Positions 39,320-51,708 are shown, counted from the stretch's first letter. The stretch: 64,000 nucleotides of DNA from Limnospira fusiformis SAG 85.79 (GCF_012516315.1 NZ_CP051185.1:4035363-4099362), one strand, 5' to 3'. A program made the numbers and translations. The notes: generated from the letters alone by a model not told the origin.

Positions 39320-42300
39320 ATGACCAGTTCAACCATTCCCACCGCCCCCGCTCAACTTGCGTTGCGAGTATCTCCTGGAGATCAAATTCTCAGCCTCAAC
39401 CAAGTTGTCCTCATCTTTCCCGCCGAACCAATACCCAACAGATTTGAAACCTTCCCTGGGTCCATCACCAACATATTACCCGCCTCCAACGGCTTAGGGG
39501 ATACCCTACTCGGAGAGGGAGGAGTCACACTATTTGTTCCCGATGAGCCAGGCTTTGAAGCTACAATTCAAGGTAGCAGTGAAACCGTAATAGTAGTTAG
39601 AGCCGGCGGACAAGACCAAGGATTCCTCACCGTTCTAAATCGAGAACCCGGTAGACTCCAAAGCCGTGCAGACGGCTCCTTTGTCTTTATCCCTGACGAT
39701 GCAGGAGACCCAGAGCCAGACCCAGGGACTGACCCATCACCAGATCCAGGAACTGACCCAGGAACTGACCCAGAACCAGAACCCAGGGAAAATCAACCCC
39801 CCATAGCCAACGATGTTTTTGTCACCACCACCCAGGGACAAGACACCTTTTTTGATGTACTCTTCAACGACACAGACCCAGACGGAGATACCCTCAGCGT
39901 TCAAAACTTCAGCAGCACCGCCAACGGAGCCCTAATCTTTAACGGTGCGGGAATCTTCACCTATCGACCCAACCCAGACTTTTTTGGTACTGATGGCTTT
40001 AGTTACAATGTCACCGACGGGACAGACTCCGACCTAGCGCAAGTGGTGATCTCAGTTCAACCTACCGACCTTCCCCAAATTATCGAAGGAATAGGTCAAG
40101 GAACTACCGGAGATGACTCGATTATCGGCTCATCAGGAGATGATGTCATCAGTGGTTTAGCTGGAAACGATACCATCTTCGGTTTGGCAGGAAACGACCT
40201 CCTACAAGGTGGGGAAGGCGATGACCTACTATTCGGCAACCAAGGGAACGATACCCTAGACGGTGGACCGGGTAATGATACCGCCTATGGAGGTCAGGGA
40301 GATGACCTGATGATTGGTGGGGATGGTAATGACTTACTATTCGGCAACCTCGGCAACGATACCCTATTGGGGGGACCTGGGGCAGATTCTATGTATGGCG
40401 GGGACGGCAACGACTGCATTCGGGGTGGTATTGGGAATGACTTGATTTTTGGCGACAAGGGTAATGATATCCTCTGGGGAGATGACGGCAACGACACGAT
40501 TTATGGTGGCGAGGGAGATGATTTAATCTTCGGTAATGATGGTGCTGATCTATTATTTGGAGGAGTTGGAAACGATACCATTTTTGGTGGACCAGGAAAC
40601 GATACTATCATCGGCGGCGAAGGTGATGATCAAATTGCTGGAGAAGTGGGAGATGATTTATTATTTGGAGGTCCCGGAGCCGATACCCTAACAGGTGGTT
40701 CCGGTAGTGATACCTTTGCGATCGCCGAAGGTAGTGGAGGCGGTAGCGTAGAAGAAGCTAATGTCATTAATGACTTCACTGGTGGGACTGATAAAATTGG
40801 TTTGTTGGGGAACCTCACCTTTGAACAACTCAGCATTACCCAAAGCGAGGAAAACGCCGGGAATGCTATTATCCGTAATGGTAGTGATGGAGAGTTCCTA
40901 GCAGTTCTCATTGGGGTTAACAGCAATAACTTAACCGCCTCCGATTTTGTCCCCGTCGTCGGCTTGGACATCGGCATACCCACACCACCCACACCGACAC
41001 CACCGACACCACCGACACCACCGACACCACCGACACCACCGACACCCACACCGACACCACCGACACCCACACCGACCCCTCCTGTACCTCCACTTCCGCC
41101 ACCCCCACCCCCTATCAACTTGCCACCTAACGCAGTTGATGACCGGGTGAGACGAGCAGTGAACCAACCAGTGACCTTTGACGTACTCGCCAATGATAGC
41201 GACCCAGAAGGGGAACCTATTAGGGTGATTGAATTTACCATGACCACTGGGGGGGACTTAATCCAAAGTCCTGCTGACCCCAGAGGCGGAACATTTACTT
41301 ATACTCCTAATCCTGGCTTTGTAGAGCCGGAAACCTTTACCTATACCATAACTGATGGTAGTGGTAACACTGCTCAAGCCACTGTATTTATACAGGTTAA
41401 TCAACCGCCAGAATTAGTAGTTAATCGCGGGATTATCCTACTGCCAACTCAGCAACAAACCATCACAGTTAATAACCTATTTGCCGAAGACCCAGACAAT
41501 CTTCCGACTGAGGTATTTTATGAGGTATTAAGAGAGCCTCAAGCTGGTATTATGCAGAGATTGGGGACTACTTCCACCGATCGCATCAGAACTGGCGATC
41601 GATTCAGCCAAGAAAGCATTAATACTGGTGCTATTATCTATACCTCTGGTAGAGAGTCTGGCGTAGATGATTTAGTATTCCGACTCACAGATAGTGTGGC
41701 CACCTTACCCCAGCAAATCTTTAGTATCTCAGTCGTGGATGACTTCATTCAGGGAACTGATGAAGATGACAACATAGAGGGTACCGCCTTGAGTGAGTAC
41801 ATTCAAGGATTTGGTGGTAATGATACCCTCGTGGGTGTTGGCGGTCGAAATATCCTCGATGGAGGTCCGGGAAATGACTCCATAGTGGGGGGAAGTGGTA
41901 ATGATGTCATTGATGGTGGAGAAGGAAACGATACCCTATTGGGTAACGAAGGTAACGACTCCATCTTTGGTGGACCCGGTAACGATTCCATCATTGGCGG
42001 TAGCGGAATTAACAGTCTATTTGGAGAAGGTGGAGACGATACCATTATCGGCGGTGATGATGGTAATTTACTCAGTGGTGGTGTTGGTAATGACTCCCTC
42101 ACTGGTGGCACAGGTAACGATACCATTTTTGGTGGTGATGGTAATGACACCATAATTACTGAGCGAGGCGATAACCAATTATTTGGAGATGACGGTAACG
42201 ATTTAATCTTCGGTGGAATTGGTCGAGATCTCATTCAAGGCGGACCAGGCAATGATACCCTAATTGCTGGCTCTGGTAATAACACCATTTTTGGTGGACT

Positions 42301-43078
42301 GGGTAACGATTCTATCGTTGGCGGCGAGGGAGATGACACCCTGTTTGGTGGTGAAGGTAACGACACCATTGATGGAATTGGCGGTGATAACAGCATCTTT
42401 GGCGGCGCTGGGAATGATTCGATTATAGCCGGACCCGGTAATGATACCGTATTTGCTGGACCAGGTAATGATCAGGTCTTTGGTGGTGATGGTAACGACC
42501 TCATCTTCGGAGACAGTGGCAATGATACCATCTTTGGTGGCAGTGGAGATGATACCATATCTGGGGGAGCAGGTTCTGACCTACTCACAGGAAATTCCGG
42601 TAACAATGTCTTCTACTACCTCAACCCCGGCGAGGGAGTCGATATCATCACTGATTTTAAACAACCAGGAAACGATCGCTTCTTAATTGTATCTGGAGAA
42701 AACAATTTTGATGGCTTAGTTCCCACCGTTGGCACCGCCGCCGCACCCCTCCAAAGTGCTATCATTAGCGCTCTAGGCTCCGAAGGTACCGACATTAGCG
42801 GACGACAATTAATTATCTTCCAAGACACCTTTGATAATATTCAAGCCGTTAACGCCGCGCTCAAAAATCAAAGGGGTTCAGATGGCGGTTCCGCTTTGTT
42901 CCTCTACCGGAATAACCTCACCTATCCAGGTTTCCAAGGTAACTATATTCTCGGTTTTGACCCGGACTTATCTGATGATAGTTTACCCGCCTTTGACCTG
43001 GCTATTCTGCAATCAATTGATCCTTCGACCGATAACATTAGTACCATTCTCGGCTCTAATGATTTCATCATCATCTAG
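39320..43078 (+). CDS. RTX calcium-binding surface protein A
   Basis: A 1252-aa protein predicted to be exported by a type I system and folded by Ca2+ outside the cell. Order: an N-terminal domain of about 130 residues shared with the next gene, an acidic PDPGTD linker, a cadherin/Big-like domain (PPIANDVFVTT...FNDTDPDGD), a first RTX block of about 200 residues of GGxGxDxxx nonapeptides, a PTPPTPP linker (bases 40978-41100), a second Big/cadherin region, a second RTX block (about 805-1090) and a C-terminal domain ending GSNDFIII. No N-terminal signal peptide, as expected for type I secretion. AGGAG precedes the ATG. No ABC/HlyD export genes are in the window. Confidence 0.85.
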   Translation: MTSSTIPTAPAQLALRVSPGDQILSLNQVVLIFPAEPIPNRFETFPGSITNILPASNGLGDTLLGEGGVTLFVPDEPGFEATIQGSSETVIVVRAGGQDQGFLTVLNREPGRLQSRADGSFVFIPDDAGDPEPDPGTDPSPDPGTDPGTDPEPEPRENQPPIANDVFVTTTQGQDTFFDVLFNDTDPDGDTLSVQNFSSTANGALIFNGAGIFTYRPNPDFFGTDGFSYNVTDGTDSDLAQVVISVQPTDLPQIIEGIGQGTTGDDSIIGSSGDDVISGLAGNDTIFGLAGNDLLQGGEGDDLLFGNQGNDTLDGGPGNDTAYGGQGDDLMIGGDGNDLLFGNLGNDTLLGGPGADSMYGGDGNDCIRGGIGNDLIFGDKGNDILWGDDGNDTIYGGEGDDLIFGNDGADLLFGGVGNDTIFGGPGNDTIIGGEGDDQIAGEVGDDLLFGGPGADTLTGGSGSDTFAIAEGSGGGSVEEANVINDFTGGTDKIGLLGNLTFEQLSITQSEENAGNAIIRNGSDGEFLAVLIGVNSNNLTASDFVPVVGLDIGIPTPPTPTPPTPPTPPTPPTPPTPTPTPPTPTPTPPVPPLPPPPPPINLPPNAVDDRVRRAVNQPVTFDVLANDSDPEGEPIRVIEFTMTTGGDLIQSPADPRGGTFTYTPNPGFVEPETFTYTITDGSGNTAQATVFIQVNQPPELVVNRGIILLPTQQQTITVNNLFAEDPDNLPTEVFYEVLREPQAGIMQRLGTTSTDRIRTGDRFSQESINTGAIIYTSGRESGVDDLVFRLTDSVATLPQQIFSISVVDDFIQGTDEDDNIEGTALSEYIQGFGGNDTLVGVGGRNILDGGPGNDSIVGGSGNDVIDGGEGNDTLLGNEGNDSIFGGPGNDSIIGGSGINSLFGEGGDDTIIGGDDGNLLSGGVGNDSLTGGTGNDTIFGGDGNDTIITERGDNQLFGDDGNDLIFGGIGRDLIQGGPGNDTLIAGSGNNTIFGGLGNDSIVGGEGDDTLFGGEGNDTIDGIGGDNSIFGGAGNDSIIAGPGNDTVFAGPGNDQVFGGDGNDLIFGDSGNDTIFGGSGDDTISGGAGSDLLTGNSGNNVFYYLNPGEGVDIITDFKQPGNDRFLIVSGENNFDGLVPTVGTAAAPLQSAIISALGSEGTDISGRQLIIFQDTFDNIQAVNAALKNQRGSDGGSALFLYRNNLTYPGFQGNYILGFDPDLSDDSLPAFDLAILQSIDPSTDNISTILGSNDFIII

Positions 43079-43101
43079 CCATAGTTCCTGATTTCCCAAA
43101 G

Positions 43102-43135
43102 CAGGGGAGAACAGTTAAACCCATATCCTCCCCTG
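43102..43135 (+). terminator. Hairpin after RTX gene A
   Basis: CAGGGGAG (43102-43109) and CTCCCCTG (43128-43135) form an 8-bp perfect stem with an 18-nt loop, followed by TTTCAATATT. It lies 24 bp after the stop codon of the first RTX gene and 47 bp before the next start, so it may terminate or attenuate between the two. Confidence 0.55.
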
Positions 43136-43181
43136 TTTCAATATTCCCCCTAATACTTGATCACTATTAAGGAGTTCCATC

Positions 43182-46100
43182 ATGACTGGTGTTAATATCC
43201 CTACCACCCTCGCTCTCATCTCTCGCCGAGTTATTCCTGGTAATAGTCTACTAAACACTAATAATATTGAATTAATTTTTCCGGCTGACCCCATTCCTGG
43301 TAAATTTCAAACCTTTGGGGGGACTATCGGGGATACCATGACCGGAGCCAATGGGGAACTCTTATTTATTCCTGAACAACCGGTTTTACAAGCTGTTTCG
43401 ATCGCTACCAGTTCCATTGTTTATCTTGAACAAACTGACTCAGGCTTGCAAAGTCTCACAGGACAAGTCGGAGAAACTTTACCTGGTGGTGGCGGGGAAA
43501 TTCTCTTTCGACCAGAGGGTTTTGAGTTTCCCGAACCGGAACCCGCACCAACTCCCGCACCAACTCCCGCACCAACTCCCGCACCAACTCCCGCACCCGA
43601 CCCAGAACCCGCACCCGACCCAGAACCCGCACCCGACCCAGAACCCGCACCCGACCCAGAACCAGAAATCATCACCATACAAGGTTCAGGAGTTGGTACA
43701 GAGGGAAACGATACCATTCTGGGTAGTGATTTTAATGATGCGATCGATGGTGTAGGTGGTAATAACATCATTTTCGGTTTAGGGGGAGATGACTTTATCC
43801 GAGGGGGTGATGGTGCAGACTCCATTAATGGCAATGACGGTAATGATACCATCTATGGTGGCGACGGAGATGATTGTATCCGGGGTGGTCAGGGTAATGA
43901 TTTAATTTTTGGTGAAGGTGGGAATGACCTGTTATTCGGTGATAAAGATGCTGATATCCTCTTCGGTGTCTCTGGTAATAACACCATGTATGGAGGTCAA
44001 GGTAATGACAGCCTCATAGGGGGTGAAAATGACGACCTGATGTTTGGCGATAAGGGTAGCGATACATTAGTAGCTGGTGGTGGCAATAATACCCTTTATG
44101 GTGGCGCTGATAATGATTTCCTGTTTGGTGGGACTGGTAACGATTTACTCTTTGGTGATGATGGTAATGATGAACTCGTTGGTGGTAAGGGGAATGATAC
44201 TATCTTTGGCGGTCCCGGTGACGACATAATTTTTGGCGGTGATGGTAATGATATATTAAGAGGCGGAAAGGGTAACGATCGCCTCTTTGGAGATGAAGGT
44301 AATGATTTACTAGAAGGCGGTCGTGGTGTTGATACCCTCACTGGTGGTGGTGGTAGAAATATATTTGTTGTTGGCTTAGTTGTCAGTGCGTCTGAAGGTG
44401 GTGGTAGTGTAATTACAGGTACCACTGGCGGCGCTTCCCCAGAATTAGCAGATTTGATCACCGACTTTCAAGCTGGTGTTGACAAAATTGGATTAACCGG
44501 AGGACTCACCTTTGCGGATATTGAAATTCGTCGTGGTGAAGGTGCCAATATCAGAAATACATTGCTCATAGACCGCAATACCGGAGACTTTTTAGCAGTT
44601 TTATTAAATGTAGATCCAGCCATGCTGGACGAAACAGATTTTCTCATCGACCCAGACGGACCTTTAGTAGATCCTGAACCTGAACCTGAACCTGAACCCG
44701 GACCTGAACCTGAACCCGAACCTGAACCTGAACCTGAACCCGAACCCGAACCCGAACCCGAACCTGAACCCGGACCCGACCCAGAACCCGAACCCGACCC
44801 AGAGCCAGAACCTAGTCCGACTCCGACTCCGACTCCTAGTCCTGAACCGACTCCCACTCCTCCTGTTCCCACTCCTCCCCCGGTTCCCACGCCAACCCCG
44901 ACCCCGACTCCGACTCCGACCCCGACTCCGACTCCGACTCCTTCTGATGGTATTGAAGCCGGAAATGATACCCTTAGTGTGGCACAGAACAGTTCATTAA
45001 ACGTTAATAATTCCACTCTGTTAGAGAATGATAGTCCGTCAAGACCAGGGGATATTCTCACCATCACAGATCTACCATCAACCACCAGCGAAGGTGGCAC
45101 AATCGAGCGGACTAATTCATCTTTTATCTATACACCACCCAGGGATTTTGTGGGGGTAGATAGTTTCGTTTATACGGTGCGAGATAGTGCTGGTCAAACT
45201 GCTACTGCTACAGTTTTCATTAATGTAGAGTTAGTTAATGAGCCTCCTGTTATTGACCTCAATTCTGCCGCACCTGGGAACGATTTTAGCACCGACTTTA
45301 CCGAAGGAGATTCTCCTGTCCGTATTGGCGCACTGGGTAGTATTAGCATTAGCGACCCAGATGGTGATGATATAGTTTCAGCCACTGTTACTATTACCAA
45401 CCCCGCCAATGGAGAGGAAGAAGGTTTATCAATTACCGGGCTTTTATCTCCCAATATTACCGCCGATGCTTATGACCCAAATACGGGGGTTTTACTACTC
45501 ACTGGAACTGCGCCTCCCGTAGCTTATGAAGATGCCATTTCCCGAATATTTTATAATAACACATCCCTAGCACCAGGGACAAGCGATCGCCTAATTACCG
45601 TCATCCTTAGTGATGGCATTGAAGACAGTAATCCCGCCAATTCTATCATTAGGATTACCGCCATTAATAACCCCCCGGAAAATACAGTTCCCGAACCACA
45701 AGAAACCGATGGAGAAACCCCCTTAGTATTCAGTGAAGAGAACAACAATTCCATTAGTATTGCCGACCCTGATGCTGGTAGTAGCCCAGTAGAAGTTAGC
45801 CTAGTTGCCACCAACGGCATTTTAACAGTCGGCACCAATACAGAAGGGGTGCAAATTAACGGCAGCGACACCGACACCCTAACCCTTACAGGTGTAATAG
45901 ATTCACTTAACCGCGTCCTAGATGGTTTAACCTTTACCCCCACCGAGGGATTTAATGCCCAAAACGGACAGTTAGAAATTACCACCAACGACCTCGGAAA
46001 CACCGGAGAAGGCGGTCCTTTAACGGCTACAGATACCATCACCATTGAAACCCTAAACCGACCACCCGTCGCGGAAGATGATCAGGTTGATGCTTTACTA

Positions 46101-49100
46101 AATACTGCCATAAACATCCCTGGGGAAACTTTACTAGCTAATGATAGCGACCCTGATGGTGATGTTCTGACCATCATAGAAGTGGCTAATGCTAATAACG
46201 GTACAGTAGAACTAGACCCAGAAGCCGGTGATGTGTTATTTACCCCGGACTCGGACTTTCTCGGAGAAGCTAGTTTTGAGTACACCATTAGTGATGGACG
46301 TTCAGGTACTGACACAGCCACAGTGACGGTGCTGGTAAAATCTCTCCCTACGGCTGTTGATGACGAGAATAACACCCTTGCTAACCAAATTTTGAGTGTT
46401 GAGTCATCGGAGGGAGTTCTCGCCAATGACTTCGATTTAGACGGGGATCCGTTAACGGTTGTGGCTTTTGATGGCAGGAGCGCTCAGGGTGCTACAGTAC
46501 AAGTTAATCCCGATGGTAGTTATACATTCGACCCCAGAAATGCTAATGCTTTATTGGCGTTGCGGGAAGAACAGGAGATAGTTGATACTTTCACGTACAC
46601 TATCGAGGATATTGATGGTAATCAGGCTACGGCTACCGTCCGCATTACTGTAACTGGAGTTAATGAACCTCCTGTTGCTGTCGATGATAGCAATAGTATC
46701 CTGGCGAATACAGTCTTAACTGTAAATGCGGCTCAAGGAGTTTTGGTTAATGATACCGACCCGGAAGGGGGTCTGTTAGAGGTGGTTGGTTTTGACTCTA
46801 ATAGTTCTCGGGGTGCTACAGTTACCGTTAATTCTAATGGTAGCTACACCTACAACCCAACCGCAGTAGAATCATTTATAGCATTGCGGTCTGGTGCCAC
46901 CTTAGAAGATACCTTCACCTATACAGTAGCTGATGATATGGGTAGTACAGCCACCGCTACTGTCACCATTACTGTCACCGGGGTTAATGAACCACCCAGT
47001 AACAACGTACCAGAAACCCAAGCCACTAATACTGATACACCGCTGGTATTTAGCACAGAAACTGATAATGCTATTACCATTGCTGACCCAGACGCGGGGG
47101 ATGACCCGTTAGTGGTGACTATAGTGGCGACCAATGGGACAGTTACCCCAGGGGAAAATACCGAAGCGGTGGAAGTTACTGGCGAAAACACGGAAACTCT
47201 CACCTTGACTGGTACTCTCTCAGCTATTAACCAAGCCTTAGAAGGGTTAACATTTACCCCATTACCAGAGTTTCTCAACGAAAATGGTAGCTTGGAAATT
47301 ACGACTAATGACCAAGGTGGTGGAGATCCTGATAATCCTTTAACGGCTACAGATACCATCACCATTGAAACCCTAAACCGACCACCCGTCGCGGAAGATG
47401 ATCAGGTTGATGCTTTACTAAATACTGCCATAAACATCCCTGGGGAAACTTTACTAGCTAATGATAGCGACCCTGATGGTGATGTTCTGACCATCATAGA
47501 AGTGGCTAATGCTAATAACGGTACAGTAGAACTAGACCCAGAAGCCGGTGATGTGTTATTTACCCCGGACTCGGACTTTCTCGGAGAAGCTAGTTTTGAG
47601 TACACCATTAGTGATGGACGTTCAGGTACTGACACAGCCACAGTGACGGTGCTGGTAAAATCTCTCCCTACGGCTGTTGATGACGAGAATAACACCCTTG
47701 CTAACCAAATTTTGAGTGTTGAGTCATCGGAGGGAGTTCTCGCCAATGACTTCGATTTAGACGGGGATCCGTTAACAGTTGTGGCTTTTGATGGCAGGAG
47801 CGCTCAGGGTGCTACAGTACAAGTTAATCCCGATGGTAGTTATACATTCGACCCCAGAAATGCTAATGCTTTATTGGCGTTGCGGGAAGAACAGGAGATA
47901 GTTGATACTTTCACGTACACTATCGAGGATATTGATGGTAATCAGGCTACGGCTACCGTCCGCATTACTGTAACTGGAGTTAATGAACCTCCTGTTGCTG
48001 TCGATGATAGCAATAGTATCCTGGCGAATACAGTCTTAACTGTAAATGCGCCTAGAGGTGTGCTGAGTAATGATACAGACCCGGAAGGGGGTCCGTTAGA
48101 GGTGGTTGATTTTGACTCTAATAGTTCTCGGGGTGCTACAGTTACGGTTAATCCTAATGGTAGCTACACCTTTGACCCAAGGGAGGTAGAATCATTTATA
48201 GCATTGCAGGAAGGGGAAACTTTAGAAGATACGTTTACTTACACAGTAGCTGATGATATGGGTCTTACAGCCACGGCTACCGTCACCATTACTGTCACCG
48301 GGGTTAATGAACTTCCTGTTGTGGATCTGAGTCCTGATGATTCGGGAACCCTTAATTTTGCCACTACTTTCACCGAAAAAGAGCCACCAGTTTTGATCGC
48401 TTCTGGTGATGGTGTTAGGATTACCGACCCTGATAATGATAGCCTAGTGGGCGCTACTGTCAGGATTACTAATCTGTTAGATGGGGATTTTGAGGAATTA
48501 GCAGTTAATACGGGTGATACCGATATTACGGCTAATTATAATCAAACTACGGGGGTGTTAACACTCTCTGGGGAAAATTCCCTGAGTGTTTACGAAGAGG
48601 TTTTGGCAACGGTAACATATATAAATCGTTCCCTCGATCCAAATACAAGCGATCGCATTATTGAAGTCGTGGTAAATGATGGCAGGGATGATAATAACCC
48701 CCTAGCTGTTAGCACTATTTCTGTCGTGGCGGTTAATGACCCCCCTGTAATTGATTTAGATACCACTAACAGTGTCGTCGGCGGTAACAACTTCGCTACT
48801 ACCTTTGAAAGGGGAGGAGAGCCAGTGGCGATCGCTTCTAATAATGTCAGCATTACCGACCCAGATAATACTACCATCCAATCCGCAACTATTACTCTGA
48901 CCAATCCCATCAATGGGGAAGATGAGGGTTTATCCGTCATTGGCGGACTTCCGGGGGGTATCACTGCCGAAACCTATAATCCCGAAACGGGGGTTCTTAG
49001 CCTCTCTGGTAGTGCCTCTTTAGCCAACTATCAAACAGCTATTTCCCGCGTGTTTTACAACAATACCTTAAATCGTCCTGACACTACAAACCGCATAGTA

Positions 49101-50018
49101 ATAGTGGTTGTGAATGATGGCAGTGATGACAGTAATGAACCTCGGACAACTATTGATATCCTGCTTATAAATCGGCCTCCGGTGGCTGTGGATTATGGTC
49201 CAGTTTACACCAACGCTAGAACTCAATTCTCCTTTAACCCCGTTTCTAATGATACCGATCCAGATGAAGATCCGCTTACCTTAGAAAGTATCAGAGGCAC
49301 GTCTGACTTCGCACTGGTAACTACTAGCGGGAATTTAATCAATTATACTCGACTTACTAATGACACACTAACTGATGAGTTCTCCTATTTCATTAATGAT
49401 GGACAGGGTGGAACCGCCACCGCTATGATTAGCGTTGAATGGCTACCCCGACCTACTGATGATCCACAAACAGTTACAGGGGGTGAATTTAGCGACTTTT
49501 TGACTGGTGGCGCTGGTAATGATACCCTAATTGGTCTAGGGGGTAATGATACCTTATCGGGATTGGGTGGTAATGATAGCCTAGTTGGTGGTTTGGGGAG
49601 TGATTGCTTGGTCGGTGGTACTGGTAATAACATTTTTGCCTATGAAACCCCTGATGATGGTGGCGGCACCGCATTTAATGCTGATAGTACAGGTAGTATT
49701 GATGAACAAATTGGCACCGGGTTATATGATACGATCGCCGATTTCACAGGTCTGGGAGATGCCGAAGGAGATGCGATCGCTTTATCTAGTGATTTGATTC
49801 CCAATACTGACCGCATTCTCCTAACCGTTCAAACTGATATTTCATCTAATGTCTTGAATGGAAATAATCTGTTTGCTTATGATGATGGTAGCCATACTTA
49901 CATCATTTATGATGGTGATGGTGATAATACTACCGGGGACGACTCCCAGATTTTAGCCAGACTCCAAAATATCACAGGGATAACCGAGTTATCACCCGAT
50001 GATTTTCTGATTTTTTAG
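43182..50018 (+). CDS. Giant RTX/cadherin/VCBS surface protein B
   Basis: A 2278-aa secreted, adhesin-like protein. The first 115 residues match the N terminus of protein A ([12 protein letters not shown]...[14 protein letters not shown]). Then come an AP/EP linker, RTX nonapeptides (about 170-410), a long EP then TP linker (bases 44665-44945), and some fifteen hundred residues of Ig-like modules: Big/cadherin-type ([12 protein letters not shown]), VCBS-type ([15 protein letters not shown]...[10 protein letters not shown]) and cadherin-like [11 protein letters not shown] units. A short RTX block and a domain ending SPDDFLIF close it. A 715-bp segment is present twice, 1320 bp apart. AGGAG precedes the ATG. 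Likely roles are cell surface or filament adhesion. Confidence 0.85.
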   Translation: MTGVNIPTTLALISRRVIPGNSLLNTNNIELIFPADPIPGKFQTFGGTIGDTMTGANGELLFIPEQPVLQAVSIATSSIVYLEQTDSGLQSLTGQVGETLPGGGGEILFRPEGFEFPEPEPAPTPAPTPAPTPAPTPAPDPEPAPDPEPAPDPEPAPDPEPEIITIQGSGVGTEGNDTILGSDFNDAIDGVGGNNIIFGLGGDDFIRGGDGADSINGNDGNDTIYGGDGDDCIRGGQGNDLIFGEGGNDLLFGDKDADILFGVSGNNTMYGGQGNDSLIGGENDDLMFGDKGSDTLVAGGGNNTLYGGADNDFLFGGTGNDLLFGDDGNDELVGGKGNDTIFGGPGDDIIFGGDGNDILRGGKGNDRLFGDEGNDLLEGGRGVDTLTGGGGRNIFVVGLVVSASEGGGSVITGTTGGASPELADLITDFQAGVDKIGLTGGLTFADIEIRRGEGANIRNTLLIDRNTGDFLAVLLNVDPAMLDETDFLIDPDGPLVDPEPEPEPEPGPEPEPEPEPEPEPEPEPEPEPEPGPDPEPEPDPEPEPSPTPTPTPSPEPTPTPPVPTPPPVPTPTPTPTPTPTPTPTPTPSDGIEAGNDTLSVAQNSSLNVNNSTLLENDSPSRPGDILTITDLPSTTSEGGTIERTNSSFIYTPPRDFVGVDSFVYTVRDSAGQTATATVFINVELVNEPPVIDLNSAAPGNDFSTDFTEGDSPVRIGALGSISISDPDGDDIVSATVTITNPANGEEEGLSITGLLSPNITADAYDPNTGVLLLTGTAPPVAYEDAISRIFYNNTSLAPGTSDRLITVILSDGIEDSNPANSIIRITAINNPPENTVPEPQETDGETPLVFSEENNNSISIADPDAGSSPVEVSLVATNGILTVGTNTEGVQINGSDTDTLTLTGVIDSLNRVLDGLTFTPTEGFNAQNGQLEITTNDLGNTGEGGPLTATDTITIETLNRPPVAEDDQVDALLNTAINIPGETLLANDSDPDGDVLTIIEVANANNGTVELDPEAGDVLFTPDSDFLGEASFEYTISDGRSGTDTATVTVLVKSLPTAVDDENNTLANQILSVESSEGVLANDFDLDGDPLTVVAFDGRSAQGATVQVNPDGSYTFDPRNANALLALREEQEIVDTFTYTIEDIDGNQATATVRITVTGVNEPPVAVDDSNSILANTVLTVNAAQGVLVNDTDPEGGLLEVVGFDSNSSRGATVTVNSNGSYTYNPTAVESFIALRSGATLEDTFTYTVADDMGSTATATVTITVTGVNEPPSNNVPETQATNTDTPLVFSTETDNAITIADPDAGDDPLVVTIVATNGTVTPGENTEAVEVTGENTETLTLTGTLSAINQALEGLTFTPLPEFLNENGSLEITTNDQGGGDPDNPLTATDTITIETLNRPPVAEDDQVDALLNTAINIPGETLLANDSDPDGDVLTIIEVANANNGTVELDPEAGDVLFTPDSDFLGEASFEYTISDGRSGTDTATVTVLVKSLPTAVDDENNTLANQILSVESSEGVLANDFDLDGDPLTVVAFDGRSAQGATVQVNPDGSYTFDPRNANALLALREEQEIVDTFTYTIEDIDGNQATATVRITVTGVNEPPVAVDDSNSILANTVLTVNAPRGVLSNDTDPEGGPLEVVDFDSNSSRGATVTVNPNGSYTFDPREVESFIALQEGETLEDTFTYTVADDMGLTATATVTITVTGVNELPVVDLSPDDSGTLNFATTFTEKEPPVLIASGDGVRITDPDNDSLVGATVRITNLLDGDFEELAVNTGDTDITANYNQTTGVLTLSGENSLSVYEEVLATVTYINRSLDPNTSDRIIEVVVNDGRDDNNPLAVSTISVVAVNDPPVIDLDTTNSVVGGNNFATTFERGGEPVAIASNNVSITDPDNTTIQSATITLTNPINGEDEGLSVIGGLPGGITAETYNPETGVLSLSGSASLANYQTAISRVFYNNTLNRPDTTNRIVIVVVNDGSDDSNEPRTTIDILLINRPPVAVDYGPVYTNARTQFSFNPVSNDTDPDEDPLTLESIRGTSDFALVTTSGNLINYTRLTNDTLTDEFSYFINDGQGGTATAMISVEWLPRPTDDPQTVTGGEFSDFLTGGAGNDTLIGLGGNDTLSGLGGNDSLVGGLGSDCLVGGTGNNIFAYETPDDGGGTAFNADSTGSIDEQIGTGLYDTIADFTGLGDAEGDAIALSSDLIPNTDRILLTVQTDISSNVLNGNNLFAYDDGSHTYIIYDGDGDNTTGDDSQILARLQNITGITELSPDDFLIF
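43540..43670 (+). repeat. Pro/Ala-Thr-Glu linker microsatellite
   Basis: Direct 12-bp repeats (CCCGCACCAACT type) followed by 18-bp repeats (GCACCCGACCCAGAACCC type) encode APTPAPTP and then [10 protein letters not shown]. In-frame unit gain or loss would change linker length without breaking the gene. Confidence 0.85.
44665..44945 (+). repeat. Pro-Glu and Pro-Thr hexanucleotide linker
   Basis: A run of CCTGAA/CCCGAA hexamers encodes PEPEPE for roughly 45 residues, followed by CCGACT/CCCACT hexamers encoding PTPTPT. Hexamer units keep the frame, so copy number can vary freely. Confidence 0.88.
46016..46730 (+). repeat. 715-bp direct repeat, copy 1 (copy 2 at 47336-48050)
   Basis: This block and 47336-48050 are offset by exactly 1320 bp (440 codons). 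Reading them side by side I find one difference (GTTAACGGTT versus GTTAACAGTT near 46456). Sequence on both sides is similar at the protein level but clearly diverged in DNA. The sharp borders point to recent duplication or gene conversion of a Big plus VCBS module. Confidence 0.93.
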
Positions 50019-50026
50019 AGAGTCTC

Positions 50027-50047
50027 ACCCGCCTATAACAGGCGGGT
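50027..50047 (+). terminator. Intrinsic terminator-like hairpin after RTX gene B
   Basis: ACCCGCCT (50027-50034) pairs with AGGCGGGT (50040-50047), a perfect 8-bp stem with a 5-nt loop, 8 bp after the stop codon of the giant gene. It may also serve the convergent CarS-like gene. The T-rich tail is weak. Confidence 0.65.
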
Positions 50048-50116
50048 ATGTCCTGCTTTTGGGGAGGAATATAGCCAACTCCAGAACCCGCCTCTACTCG
50101 TGAATATGGTATGATA

Positions 50117-50674
50117 TTACTTCAACCCTAACCTTTTTCGTAGCCAAGTTGCACCCATAAATAATAAGGGAGTGGCGATTAAACCCACACTGATAAAATG
50201 TAGGGGAAAGTGGAAGTAAAAATACCATAAAATCAGAACTCCATAGGTCGAGTCTATATGGTCAAACAGATAAGTAATGATATTCGCTTCTTCTCCCGGG
50301 GCAATATTTAGCCGACGTTTGATATAAGAGTTGGGCAATTCTGACAGGTTAAATACCAACCCGGTTAGCAACCCAAATTCAACCGCCTTAAAGTCTTGGA
50401 AATGGATAGGAAAATCCGGGTTAATTCCCGCCAATGATTCTAGGAATTGAAACCCGAATACACTCACCATAAAAGTGAGGGGTAGACTAATGAGACCCCG
50501 CCATTTTTTGTTTTCGCCAAACCATTCTTTTTGCACCGGGAAGTTTAATAATTGAAACGGTGGAGTTTTCCATAAGAATGCTTCTAAAACTCCTGCCACA
50601 AATAACCCGCAGGCTATCCACATCAAATTCAGTAAGTCCCAGGTTAGCATTGATAATATATCAGTTCTTGTCAT
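50117..50674 (-). CDS. CarS-like (CDP-archaeol synthase family) membrane protein
   Basis: A 185-aa integral membrane protein with about five hydrophobic helices. The motifs WFGENKKWRGL, LPNSYIKRRLNI and YLFDHIDSTYG match the spacing of the CarS/CDP-diglyceride synthase superfamily, where charged residues bind metal and CTP. Enzymes of this family activate lipid alcohols or phosphatidate as CDP-lipids. In a bacterium without archaeal lipids the substrate is unknown. The gene converges with giant protein B and stands alone. The family call is by motif memory. Confidence 0.6.
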   Translation of the reverse strand: MTRTDILSMLTWDLLNLMWIACGLFVAGVLEAFLWKTPPFQLLNFPVQKEWFGENKKWRGLISLPLTFMVSVFGFQFLESLAGINPDFPIHFQDFKAVEFGLLTGLVFNLSELPNSYIKRRLNIAPGEEANIITYLFDHIDSTYGVLILWYFYFHFPLHFISVGLIATPLLFMGATWLRKRLGLK

Positions 50675-51364
50675 GGCATGAGATTAATAGAGTCAATTTA
50701 TTATCCATTATAAATTATCCCGCCCCCATACTGTATTATTAATGGGATATCGTCGCTTAATAGGATTCCCTGTAGTAGAGCGATCGCTTTTTGGCTCCCG
50801 CATCAAAGGGCTATTTCACATCAACTATCCGGCATCATCAGACCCCAGTCCCAGCCTCAAAAAGTTGCACAAATCGGATATAAAAATTGATGGAGGTGTG
50901 ATATACTCGTGTCATGGGTTTACTAAAGCCCTGCCTAATCATCTCGTTTTCCCAATCAGAAACCGAGACCAATGACTCCTCCCTGGTTTCGGGGTTATCC
51001 TCTGAACCTCCGGGGAATCGAGTCTACCTAATCCCATCTGGTCAGGAAACAATCCAATATATTCTCAATCAAGCTGTGTGTGCAGTTGTTAGCTGAACAC
51101 AGACGGGCTGCGATTTATTGACTGAATAATCTGGATAATTACGACCAGTTTCCGAGATTCACGTCGTGTCTCTCTCCGAGGCTGTATTTGGCTCAAGTAG
51201 TTGAGTTTTTTCCCATGCAGATTGATGGGGGTTTTTTGTGCTGTCAAAAATCCCACACCAACCATTAAACCTGCCAACCTCTTGACTATTATCAGCCAAT
51301 CCCCAACTTATTCCAGATGATTTTCCTGACTCATAAATAAAGGGGAAACACAGCCATAACTAAG
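50675..51364. other. Intergenic region, no convincing gene
   Basis: About 690 bp with only short overlapping frames lacking ribosome-binding sites or recognisable domains. One HIP1 octamer lies at 50780. The composition is mixed, and it may hold decayed coding sequence, but I cannot assign any. Confidence 0.4.
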
Positions 51365-51708
51365 ATGATGTCAAATCCCAAAACTTTCACCATTCCGTAT
51401 TCCCGCCATTTCCGAGAATGGCTAGACCCACAGCAACTCAGCCTAGGACTCACCACCTATCAAACCAACCGCCTCTGTCTCAGAGGACTCCAACCCGACC
51501 GCCAAATCTACACCCCATCTCGGAATTTGACCGTCCCATGACAATTCAGGCTACCTCAGACCGCCTCTATGTCCTGGCTGCCACTCACCCCACTGGGCCC
51601 GACCCCAGAGGGGAGGGAGTCAGGGTCATAGAACTTCAGACCCACCCCCTCATTCCCCAACAGGAGCAGGCTGGAAAAACAGTTTTTCCCTATACCACTG
51701 CATCTTGA
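51365..51708 (+). pseudogene. TIGR03032-like protein fragment, frameshifted
   Basis: Starting at ATG 51365, the frame reads FREWLDPQQLSLGLTTYQTN, which resembles the N terminus of TIGR03032-type proteins (WL..q.lSL..TTYQtn). That frame ends at TGA 51539-51541. A second frame continues the homology with PISEFDRPMTIQATSDRLYVLA and stops at 51708 after unrelated sequence. So there is at least one frameshift near 51510-51535 and loss of the remaining C-terminal part. It directly precedes the sulfotransferase gene. Function of the family is not established. Confidence 0.7.

Noticed and set aside
40630-41247. Minus-strand Gly/Val-rich frame opposite RTX and PT linker
   Set aside because: Produced by the repetitive PT-linker codons; no independent evidence of coding.
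50742-51096. Short plus-strand open frames of about 60-77 codons
   Set aside because: No ribosome-binding sites, no recognisable domains and overlapping frames; treated as non-coding.
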